Positions 22,898 to 33,456 of a stretch of 64,000 nucleotides of DNA are shown here, piece after piece. Each line of letters begins with the position of its first letter. Position 1 is the first letter of the stretch. The stretch comes from Tetrapyrgos nigripes (lineage: Eukaryota; Basidiomycota; Agaricomycetes; Agaricales; Campanellaceae): NCBI GenBank assembly GCA_013368315.1, contig JAACJM010000087.1, forward strand, positions 124,001-188,000, given 5' to 3'. The translations under genes and the position numbers were made by a program. Under the pieces are notes generated by a model. It saw only the letters and a program-made list of their open reading frames with translations, searched no databases and was not told the DNA's origin.

Positions 22898-25800
22898 CTT
22901 TCATTGTCCAAACGAAAATCTTTAATAATAAAAACAAATACTTATCCGCCTTAATAGATTCCGGGGCCACCAAATCATTCCTGGATTACTGACAGAACTG
23001 CAACTTCTACCCCGACCCTTACCGTTAATGCTATTTGATGGAGAGAATACTTCCTCGGGAGTAATCACCCATTGGATGCCAGTTCAACTATATTTCCAAG
23101 TTGCACCTAGCAGCACAAGTGGTGCTAGGATTTCAATGGCTTAGAAGGATAAATCCTCAAATTGACTGGAAGGACTTATCCTTCGCCTTCGAGGGGGGAG
23201 AACGGCTACAGGCATCGCTTTTGAGTAACTATCAATTACCACCTAAGAAAAACAAGGTACTTATCAAAGAAGAACCAGAAACGGAACCAATAAGACCCAC
23301 TCTGACCATAGACGACCCCCTGTTGTTGCACAAAAGCGAAATTGAAGAATACCTAGAGTCAGAACGCCTCTCATTCCAACCACCAAAAGAGGAGGAAAGA
23401 ACACACCTAAAAAGAAGGGATGGAAGATCAGAACAAAAAACTGAGGAAAACCATTCATGAATCAACCAAAAACTTGACTCAGTACCTCTCAAAACATCAG
23501 AGAAGGAATCAGGTCCAAAGATTAGCCTTATAGGAGCAGCACCTTTTGCATCCCTCATTAAACAAGGATGTGAAGTCTATACCATGTACATAACACCTAC
23601 AAGGGACAGGGAAGCCCTAAATGAAGTCAGTGGCAGGTTAGTGCAGACAGAGTAACAAAAACAATAAAGAAGAAACCAATAAGAAGGAAGAGGAAATAAG
23701 ACAAATAATACCAGAACCTTACCATCCATGGGTCAAGGTTTTTTCCTCATGGGAAGCCCTTCGAATGCCACCACATTGACCATATGACGTTACTATAGAC
23801 ACAGGGGAAAATCCACTTCCCCCACCAGGGAAACTATACAACATGTCAGAAGTAGAATTGAGATCACTCAAAGAATACTTAGACGAAATGCTCGGGAAAG
23901 GCTTCATCTGAGCCTCTAAATCCCCCATTGGAGCTCCCGTACTATTCGCTAAGAAAAAAGACGGAAGCTTACGAATGTGTGTGGATTTTCACGCCCTAAA
24001 CCGAGTAACAATCAAAAATAAGTACCCATTACCACTCATTGGAGATCTCATAGACCGTCTCAGGAAAGCAAAATACTTCACCAAATTAGATCTACGCGTC
24101 AGGTACAATAACGTTTGTGTGGCTGATGGACACGAGTGGAAGACAGCCTTTAGGACCCGATATGGCGTGTTTGAGTATCTGGTGATGCCATTCGGACTTA
24201 CAAATGCACCATCGGTATTCCAGAGATTTATGAATGATATCTTCAACGATATGATTGATGTATACGTGGTCATTTATCTGGATGACATACTGATATTCTC
24301 GGAGACTGAAGAAGAGCATATTGGACACGTTAAAAAGGTTTTACAATGGCTAGAGGAACACGACTTACATCTAAAGCTGTCCAAATGCGATTTCCACGTC
24401 GACGCGGTAGAATATTTGGGCATGATCGTATCGAAGGATGGGATTGCGATGGACCCGGCAAAAGTGGAAGTAATAAAGAATTGGAAGGAGCCTACCAACC
24501 TCAAGGAGCTGCAAAGCTTCCTCGGGTTCGCAAATTTCTACCGGAGATTTGTGGACAATTATTCGGGAATAGTAAAACCACTCACCGCACTTACCTCGAA
24601 AAAAGTCCAGTATGAGTGGACCCCCCAACGACAACAGGTGTTCAATCTCCTCAAAACTGCTTTCACCCAGGCACCCATTCTACAACACTTCGATCCGTCA
24701 CTACTGATCATCGTAGAATCCGATGCTTCAGATTATCCCATTGCCGCCATTCTATCACAACCCCACCCAACCACTGGAGAAATTCACCCAGTAGCATTCC
24801 ATGCAAGAGCAATGGGACCAGTGGAACTCAATTATGACATATTTGACAAAGAACTATTAGCAATTGTGGACTCATTCAATCAATGGTGGGCCTACCTAGA
24901 AGGATCCAAGTACACTGTACAAGTGTACTCTGACCACAACAACCTCCAGTTCTTTATAACAACGAAGAAGCTAAGTCATCGTCAGGCGAGATGGTCTGAG
25001 TTTTTGTCAGGCTTCGATTACACCATTAATTATAGACTGGGCCGATTAGGAGGAAAGCCAGATGCGTTAACTCGAAGATCCGATGTTTACCCCAGAAAAT
25101 CGGAACTTGGAGAATGAAACAAGAGCAATGAAAGGATATTAATTCCTCCAGAAAGACTTTGCGCCAGCCTCCAGATCAACGAGGACTTATTACTTCAGCG
25201 AATCCGGAAATCAAAGGACACGTACCTAGAGGAAGAGTGTAAGATAGCCCAATCAGAAGAACCTGGACCCTTCAAAATTGAAGACAGGCTACTACTGCGC
25301 AAAGGACTGGTCTATGTACCAGAATCAGGAGACCTAAGGTGGCAGGTGATAAAGGAACATCATGACCACAAGCTACGGGGACACACAGGAATACGTAAAA
25401 CTATTAAAATCATCCAACAAACATATTACTGGAAAAAACTCCATAAATATGTGAAGAAATACGTTAACACCTGCGAAGTCTGTGCCCGAGCAAAGTCCAG
25501 AAGAAATAAGCCATTCAGCTTATTACGACCATTACCTATTAAGCAAAGACCATGGTCTTCCATTTCAGTGGACCACATAGTCAAGCTACCCGAATCAGAT
25601 GGACACGACACCATTATGGTTGTGGTCTGCCGAACCACCAAAATGGCTATATTCATAGCCTGCCACACTACGGATAATGCAACTGAACTCGCCAAACTGT
25701 TCATACAGTTTGTATTCTCTAAACATGGATTGCCAGATGACATCATTTCTGATTGAGGTACAACCTTCGTGTCTAAGTTCTGGAGGGCTGTCTGCGAGAT

Positions 25801-26665
25801 GCTAGAAATACAGCTGAACTTCTCAACTGCGTATCATCCCGAAACGGATGGCCAGACGGAACGAACGAACCAGACGCTGGAGCAGTACTTACGAATTTTT
25901 GTTAATTATGAACAAAATAATTGGAATGAACTCTTACCTTTGGCAGAATACACTTACAACGATGCTCCACACTCCACCACCAACGTTTCGCCTTTCTTCG
26001 CCAATAAAGGTTTCAATCCTCGACTAACTTTCGCAATAAAAAGTATTAATAACCATGCAGCTCACTAAAAGGTATCAGAAATGGCACAAATGCATGAGTA
26101 CCTTAAGCAACAAATTGGAAAGGTCAATGAAACAATGAAGGAGTATGCAGACGAGAAATGCGGGGACGTACCTGACGAGTTCATGGAAGGCAATTACATT
26201 TGGCTTGATGCATGGAACATCACCACCAAACGACCAGCGAAGAAATTCGACTATAAGTACATTCAACTGTTTAAAATCATCAAAAAGATAAGTACAAATG
26301 CGTATAAACTCAGACTGCCAAGCAGCCTAGCAGGGATCCATAACGTATTCCATGCTAAGTTACTCGCCAAATACCAGGAGGACGACGTGCGAACTGAACC
26401 CCAACCAACCCCATACGAAACGAAGCTAGAGAAATCAGGGGTCTATGAAGTTGAAGACATAATAGATTCTAAAATAGAACGAAAGGTTCTAAAGTATTTA
26501 GTACGTTGGAAAGACTACGGGGAGGAAGAAGACACCTGGCAGACACTGCGCACCTTGAAAAACTCCATCGACACAATAGAGGACTTCCAGATGAGAAACC
26601 CTGAGAGAACTCACGCAACGAAAGAGCAATTAAGAGCCTTGGAACGGGGGGAAAAGATACCTTGA
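22898..26665 (+). pseudogene. pol: pol of the 19.4-kb element: protease, RT, RNase H, integrase, chromodomain
   Basis: Protease: ALIDSGATKSFLD with GAT at 22957, then VVLGFQWLRRINPQIDW; two compensating frameshifts lie between 22985 and 23100. From about 23690 a single frame runs to TGA after 26662. Reverse transcriptase at about 23930-24600 has MPFGLTNAPSVFQ and YLDDILIFS (24275). RNase H at about 24690-25080 has ESDASDYPIAAILSQ, YDIFDKELLAI and YSDHNNLQ. Integrase at 25340-26100 has an H-H-C-C finger ending CEVCARAK, SVDHIVKLPES, IISD-GTTF and HPETDGQTERTNQ. The chromodomain at about 26440-26600 has YLVRWKDYGEEEDTWQ. In-frame stops are at 23777, 23909, 25115, 25754 (all TGA) and 26066 (TAA). 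Three of the TGAs replace arginine of conserved family motifs (PPHRPYD, KGFIRxSKSP, SDRG). Confidence 0.9.
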
Positions 26666-27171
26666 ATTGAAACGACAGAACCCAAAAAATCGGCTAAAAA
26701 GACACACACTACTCAATCACAGCCAGTAGAACGGGAAAAATGACAATCCCCGAGGTTCCAATCACAACCAGAGGACGACAATCACCCTAACTAAACCTCA
26801 CCAGTGTAACAATACCAGAAAGAATCAAATTCGCCCACAAAAGAGCAAGGTAACTAACAGGACGTGGTGGTATGAGTACAAGAAATGAAAGCTTACCAAA
26901 TCACTAAACACGGCCACATGAGCCAAAAGATCGGAAAGGATTTTGCACCATGGCAAAGCACGCGTAACCACAACACATCTACAACGCGTAAAGCAAAAAT
27001 GCAAAGTCAGTTGGAATTGAGGTTAGAAGGGTATACAAGGGTATAAGTAGATAAATGCTATATAAAGACAGGTTTTTATCCAACTACAAACTATAATCTC
27101 TTCAGTTCTCCTTTTCCTGCCTCTTGACACGAACCAAGGACGAGTGAACATGGCCCTTAGGGAACTTGAAG
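26666..27171. other. Spacer between pol and the antisense gene
   Basis: No convincing gene. A TATATAAAG word on the + strand at about 27058-27066 is followed by a pyrimidine-rich stretch and a 14-codon frame from the ATG at 27150, which I do not count as a gene. It could be an internal promoter or the 3' untranslated region of the antisense gene. Confidence 0.4.
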
Positions 27172-28491
27172 CTAACAAAGAGATTGGGAGATGAGTAAAG
27201 ACCTGTGCAGAACCAAAAAATAGTTACTACTTACCCAGCTTTACCGGTATAAGGACGACGAGTAGGAGTGGACGGTCCAGAGTTACCCATAGGAGTGGCC
27301 AGGGTGGAAGATGAACGTGTCACCTTCTTCTGCTTAACCGGGGTAGGGGGTTGAAGAAGAATAGAGGGAACGTTGCAATGACGAGCCGGAGTAGAGAAGG
27401 GTATAATTGGCAAAGAAATCGAAGATGGAACGGTTGAAGGGGGAGAGGAAATGACAGTCGGAATAGGTACTGGGTTCACGGAGGAGTTGACAGAACAGGA
27501 GTTGACAAGAGAAGCCAACAAGTCGGCAGGAACAGGAATGGGACGAGGGTAACTAGGAGAGATAGCAGATCAAATCAAAGTCAAGATCAAAAGAAGGGAA
27601 AATGAAATTACTCATGGAGAAAGTAAAACCACATTCTCAATACACGCTACCTCTCGATCAGCAAAGGGAGTGACCCGGTTAAGAATCACATCGCCTTCAT
27701 TGATCACCCTGGTGATGCTCTTGGTGGCAGTAAAGGAATGATGGACGAAGATGCTGAGCCCATCGAAAGCCATACCCATGACATTGGCACGCTCCTGGAT
27801 AATATCGAGACCAGCACCAGAACGAATGGCGTTGTGAAGAGTGAGAAGTGCACTGTCCAAACTGATGATGAACTCCTGAAGGTAGGGGTCTAAGCGAATA
27901 AGATTTCTGCAGATTCCTTGAAGACAGAGGGTCGCTAGAAAGCGTACTTGACCCTGCAAAGCGGTGATTACCTGCTGAGCGAACACTAGGTACAAAGTAA
28001 AGAATCAGTTACACAAATTAAACAAACACCTAAGCAATACTTACCACCCATCTGCTGCCAGTTGTTGGACTCGCATTCAATCTTAGCCATAAGTCTTAAA
28101 AGAATAGTGAACCAATCAATGAGTAAAGAACTAAAACAATAAGAGAAAAAGAAAATACTCAGTGAAGACGTTCTTGGGCCCCCTTTTTGACCTCTTCATT
28201 CAAGGACTGTATAAGAATCTCCTTCACCTTGACCTCGGTAACAAGGTTCTGCACCCGATTACCAAGACGAACGAGAGAGTCCAGTGAAGGAGCGAGACTG
28301 CAAAAAGTAGATGAGTATTAGTACACGCATAGAGATGGCCTACCAGAGTCAAAACTACAACGAAGCACTCACTTTTGATGCTGAACATTAACGTCAACAA
28401 CCTCGCGATGGGAACCAGGATGACCAACAGATGGAGACAAGATAGGAGAAGGGCAGGGAGTAGGAGGAATGGTGAGAGAGGAAGGATCCAT
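27172..28491 (-). CDS. Spliced antisense accessory gene in the retrotransposon, probably decaying
   Basis: Read on the minus strand, six exons give one frame of 341 codons including the stop: 28491-28373, 28297-28163, 28094-28045, 27985-27616, 27552-27235, 27202-27172. Introns are about 30-75 nt. Donors 1, 3 and 5 are GTGAGT, GTAAGT and GTAAGT; donors 2 and 4 read CTGAGT and ATGAGT (28162 and 27615), each one base from GTGAGT, and without splicing there the frame hits TGA at once. All acceptors are AG. The product starts MDPSSLTIPPTP, has a helical middle (about 120 residues in exon 4, rich in hydrophobic heptads, for example FVHHSFTATKSITRV) and a Ser/Pro/Thr-rich tail ending in basic residues. 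I do not recognise the family. It lies between the chromodomain and polypurine tract, antisense to gag-pol, so it travels with the element. The two altered donors suggest this copy is no longer expressed properly. Confidence 0.6.
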
Positions 28492-28811
28492 TGCATGAAG
28501 AAGGTGTCGAGGGGAGAGTGAGGAAATACTCGGAAATGTGGCTGGCTTTTATACCTGAATGAAGAATGGGCCTAGGGTCTTAGAACAGTGTGATTTAAGA
28601 AACGAATGTGAACACAAAGAAATTTTTCAAACAGATGAAGAATCAGCCACCACACTGATATCAGTTACCAAATATCGAAGCCAAAAAATTTACTCAATCC
28701 AGACCAGGGCACATCTCTCACAATGTCACCATTGCCAGCAACGTTTACACTGAAATTAAACCTCAGAAGACTCCACCACAAGTTGATACATGCCTTTGAG
28801 GGCTCAGGCAT

Positions 28812-28826
28812 AAAAATGGGGGGTAC
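28812..28826 (+). promoter_or_regulatory. Polypurine tract of the 19.4-kb element
   Basis: AAAAATGGGGGGTAC lies immediately before the 3' LTR, the expected place for plus-strand DNA priming. Confidence 0.75.
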
Positions 28827-29666
28827 TGTTACAACGCGACCAGAGACGCGACGCGTCAAAGTGTACAGCCCATGTGACCATGAACGACCAGTGGAGAAGA
28901 ATCCCGGAGGACATTGCAAAGGAACTGACGCAACGTCCAAGTAGGAATACGGAATACACGTTGCCAAATATGGGCAACAAGAGACAATTTAAAGAAGCGT
29001 TGTTGATCCCACAACCCTGAAGAAAGGACCAAATAGTGAGATCAGCTGGTACCAAGGTGTACCAGTGATTTCAGATGCTAACCGGGAAGCGGGAAAGAGT
29101 CAAGATGAGTCAAAAATGGTACGGAACCATGAAGGAGTCGTGGAGAGCTGTTCTGGAGTCAGAAACGAGTCAGGAGGAGTCCCCATGAGTCAAGGAGACT
29201 CAGAGGGCAGTGCGTGAAGACGGATCCGTAGATAATAAATTTAAATCTTGCATGTATAAAAGCTAGCTGGGGATTTGTGGATCCCCAGTCTGCTATTTTG
29301 TAACCTACGTACCTAAATATACTTAGTAGACTATTATTACTTTGCCTTAAGGTTGCCGTCAAGTTACTTGACTACATAAACTCACATCCAATACTACTAA
29401 TCACTTGATACGTTTGCCTAACAGCTGCCGTCGAATCCACGACTGCATATCAATTGATTCTTCTACCCACAACATCAAGAACTTATCCTTGAGTACTACG
29501 AATTACCTGGTATTTACCTCACCGGGTTCAACCTTAAGTACTTAAAGCCCCCATTCGTGTGTAGATCCATTAGACTGCCTAGCGGTTACTTGTACTTGGT
29601 ATACTTACTTAGTACTTGTTATTTGAATAAAGCTACGTACTACAACCCTTTGTACGTATCCTAACA
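28827..29666 (+). repeat. 3' LTR of the 19.4-kb element
   Basis: It starts TGTTACAACGCG and ends ATCCTAACA, 840 bp, equal in length to the 5' LTR. It is followed by GTTTC. Confidence 0.95.
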
Positions 29667-29671
29667 GTTTC

Positions 29672-30963
29672 CACTAATTACTAGTGAAATCCGGTACTCT
29701 ACAGTATGTGGCTTGGGTAGCTACTAGTAATACCTGGTCCTTTTATACTACCGGTAGCTACAACTATACAGTTACTGCTTTAATTTGAATGTCCGCAAAA
29801 AGGTACGCAAAGAAAATTACAAATGCACAATAAAATCACTAGCGGAGTCTACCTACTTTCCTCGTAAGTAAAGTCCTGCTATATTGGGTATCTAGAAACT
29901 GTCCCTTCATTATCTAAATTTTGGTTAGAGATTTCTTTAGTCCCTCTTACTTAATCTGTCTCGTTATTCTGAGTACCGCTCTGGTTAGCGCAGCCAGTAT
30001 TGCTGACACACCAAGCTCCACCTATGACTACAGTATCCACTAGCGCACCTTTCGCTAGGAATATACGTGTGTAGCCGTAGTTTCTTTAGGCCGCCGTTAT
30101 TCCCATCGTTCAACCTTACTCGTCTAGCGCCAGGCCTCCCCTGACTAGGTAAGTACCATATTTATCTTCTACTAGAGTCCAGCTCTATGTAGCACTTTAT
30201 TCTACCTTCCTAGTGTTGTCCTACACTCTTCAATGCTTTTTCTAGCGTTTGTCGAGCATATAGTCCCAATCCAGAAATACTGTTACCCATTTGGGTCGTA
30301 TTCCAATCTTTCGGATCTGCCGTGTTCTAGCATTTCTATCCTCTATATCTCTTTATAGAGTGTCCCGCTAGGCGTCCCTTCTTCATAGTTAGATTCCTGA
30401 CGTTTCTATGGTTTATACATATACATATTGTCCTACTTCTGCCCACAGATGCTCTGTAGGATCCCATAATATTCCTCCAATACTCTCGGTACCTTCAGAA
30501 TCCACCGATCTCATAGATCTAGACCCTAGTGAGGCTAGTTCCGAATGTCCGATACCGCTATAGCCTTTCCGATCAGCCTTCGGCCGAGGCTTGTGTTGTG
30601 TGCGCATCTGCCCTTGCTTGCGAATAGGGGCTATCCCTACTTCACCATCCCTTTGAGTTACCTTAGCGGTACTAGCGGTAGTAATAGGATATGTTTATAG
30701 TCCCTTAGGACCTCTATCTATATCATTACTTGGGTCTGCTATTACCACCTTGGATAATATACATCTATCATAGTACTTAGAATGAGCATACCCATCCATA
30801 AGCACTTAATTGTTATTATATTATCACTTTTCTAGTCTGCTAGGTTTTAACTAGCAGCTCAGGGCTCACTCTAGTCCTTATATTCCCTTAAGAGATGTCA
30901 ATACTGCTTTATTATGGACTACGCTAGGTGTTTTACTACTGCAAATTTTGTCTGGCGTATCAT
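29672..30963. other. Unique interior of the CACTG element, right of the retrotransposon
   Basis: I see no gene here: open frames are short, with no recognisable protein motif. It is the continuation of the sequence that ended at 10271. If the CACTG element ever coded for a transposase, this and 9859-10271 are the only places left for it, and they are too short. Confidence 0.5.
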
Positions 30964-32038
30964 CGTGAGTAACTCATGAAGGAATCATGAAGTGCTTGTG
31001 AATGGTTCATGAAGGTTTTGTGAGTAAATCATGAAGGACTTGTGAAGGACTCATGAAGGACTTGTGAAACACTCATGAAGAGCTTGTGAGGGGTTTGTGA
31101 AGGACTCCTGAGTGACTCATAAAGAATCCATGAAGGGTTCATGAAGGCTTCATGAGTGACTGATGAAGGACTCGTGAAACACTCATGAACGAGTTGTGAA
31201 GGAGGTGTGGGGGATTTGTGAAGGACTTGTGAGTGACTCATGCAGGACTCATGAAGGACATGTGAAGGACTTGTGATGGATTTGTGAAGGTTTCACAAGT
31301 GACTCATGAAGGGTTCATGAAGGGTCCATGAAGGGCTCATGAAGGACTTGTGACGAGTTCATGAAGAAGGATTTGTAAAGGACTCATGAAGGACTTGTGA
31401 AGGGTTCATGAAGGTTTCATGAGTGACTCATCAAGGACTTGTGAAAGGTCTGTGAAGGGTTTGTGACAGACTCATGAAGGACTCATGAAGGATTCATGAA
31501 GGACTTGTGAAGGGTTCATGAAGGGTTCATGAAAGGTTCTTGAAGGACTTGTGATGGACTCATGGAGAGTTCATGAAGGTTTCATGAGTGACTCATGAAG
31601 CACTCGTGAAGGACTTGTGAAGGGTTGATGAAGGTTTCATGAGTGACTCATGAAGCACTCATGAAGGACTTGTGAAGGGTTCATGAAGGTTTTATGAGTG
31701 ACTCATGAATGACTTGTGAAAGGCTCATGAAGGGGTGGTGAAGAACAAGTGAAGGACAAGTGAAGGGTTCCTGAACGCTTCATGAGTGACTCATGAAGTA
31801 CTCGTGAAGGGCTTGTGAAGGGTTCATGAAGGTTGCATCAGTCACTTATGAAGGACTCATGACTGACTCATGAAGGAGTCGTGAAGGAGTCGTGAAGGTT
31901 CATGAAGGGTTCATGAAGGACTCTCAAAGGACTTGTGGAGGACTCATGAAGGGTTTGTGAAGGTTTCATGAAGGTTTCATGGGAGACTCATGAAGAACTC
32001 ATGAAGGACTCGTGAAGGACTTGTGAGAAGGTTTCATG
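30964..32038 (+). repeat. Minisatellite, 11-bp array, forward orientation
   Basis: Same 11-mers and same orientation as the left array (GACTCATGAAG, GACTTGTGAAG, GGTTCATGAAG). It ends at the hairpin where the orientation flips. Confidence 0.9.
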
Positions 32039-32059
32039 ATTGACTCACATGAAACCTTC
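32027..32059. repeat. Perfect hairpin at the orientation switch of the satellite
   Basis: GAAGGTTTCATG (32027-32038), a 9-nt loop, then CATGAAACCTTC (32048-32059): 12 exact base pairs. Left of it the array reads GACTCATGAAGG-type units, right of it CCTTCATGAGTC-type units. Confidence 0.9.
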
Positions 32060-33456
32060 ATGAACCCATCACTCATCCTTGACTCATCCTTCATGAACCC
32101 TTCATGAACCCTTCACAAGTCCTTTGTGAGTCACTCATGAGTCCTTCACAAACCCTTCACGAGTTCTTCATGGGTGTTTCATGATTCCTTCATGAGTCAC
32201 TCACAAAACCTTCATGAACTATTCATGAGTCCTTCACGAGTCCTTCATGAGTTACTCAGGAAGCATTTAAGAACCCTTCATGAGCCCTTCATGAGTCCTT
32301 CATGAGTCACTCAAAAGCCTTCATGAACCCTTCACTTGTCCTTCACTTGTCCTTCAGGAACCCTTCCTGAACCCTTCATGTGTCCTTCATGAGTCACTCA
32401 TGAGTCCTTCATGAACCCTTCACAGGTTCTTCATGCATGGTTCATGAGTCCTGCATGAGTCATTCACAAGTTACTCACAAACCCTTCATGAACCCTTCAC
32501 GAGCCCTTCATGAGTCACTCACGAAACCTTCATGAACCCTTCATGAGTCCTTCATGAGTCACTCACCAAACCTCATGAACCCTTCACCAGTCCTTCACAA
32601 GTCATTCATGAGTCACTTGTGAGTCCTTCACGAACCCTTCACGAGTCTTTCATGAATTACTCAAGAAACCTTGATGAGTCCTTCATGGGTCACTCACAAA
32701 ACTATCATGAACCCTCCACAAGTCCTTCATTGGTCACTCATGAATCCTTTGTGAGTCCTTCATGAGTCCTTCATGAGTCACTCACAAAACATTCATGAAT
32801 CCTCCATGAGTCCTTCATGAGTCAGTCACAAACCCTTCACAGACCTTTCACAAGTCCTTGATGAGTCACTCACGAAACCTTCATGAACCCTTTATGAACC
32901 CTTCACAAGTCCTTCATGAGTCCTTCACAAACACTTCACGAGTTCTTCCTGAGCCACTCACAAACCCTTCACAAACCTTTCACAAGTCCATCACGAGTGA
33001 CTCATGAAGGCTTCATGAAGGCTTCATGAGTCCTTCATGAGTCCTTCATGAGTGACTCACAAAACCTTCACAAATCCATCATGATTCACTCATGAAACCT
33101 TCATGAACCCTTCACAAGTTCTTCATGAGTCACTCACAAACCCTTCATGAACCCTTCACAAGTCCTTCATGAGTCACTCATGAAACCTTCACGAATCCTT
33201 CATCAACCCTTCCTGAGTCCTTCATGAGTCACTCATGAAACCTTCACGAATCCTTCATCAACCCTTGCCAAGTCCTTCATGAGTCACTCATGAAACCTTC
33301 ACGAATCCATCACAAGCCCTTCATGTGTCCTTCAAGAGTCCTGCACGAGTCACTCACAAGTCCTTCACTATTCCTCCACACCTCCTTCACAACTACTTCA
33401 TGAGTGTTTCATGAGTCCCTCATGAGTCACTCACAAAATCTTCATGAAACCTTCAC
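32039..33456 (-). repeat. Minisatellite, 11-bp array, inverted orientation
   Basis: Reverse complement of the 11-mers of the left array (CTTCATGAGTC, CTTCACAAGTC, CTTCATGAACC). It joins the right inverted arm at about 33457. A short run near 32990-33060 switches back to forward units, so at least one further small inversion happened. Confidence 0.9.

Larger units (their letters stand above)
10272..29666 (+). mobile_element. Large Ty3/gypsy (chromovirus) LTR retrotransposon, self-priming type
   Basis: Two 840-bp direct repeats (10272-11111 and 28827-29666) begin TGT and end ACA, and are flanked by the 5-bp duplication GTTTC (10267-10271 and 29667-29671). Between them, in order, lie a primer-binding site, gag with a collagen-like stretch and zinc knuckle, protease, reverse transcriptase, RNase H, integrase, chromodomain, a spliced antisense gene and a polypurine tract. 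The element is 19.4 kb because a second gypsy element (15103-22897) is inserted at the start of the protease; without it the length is about 11.6 kb, long for this class. Many stops make it inactive as it stands. LTR differences are mainly CpG transitions. Confidence 0.95.

Noticed and set aside
27058..27195. A sense-strand mini-gene (TATATAAAG plus a 14-codon frame at 27150)
   Set aside because: Too short and without support; it overlaps the end of the antisense gene.
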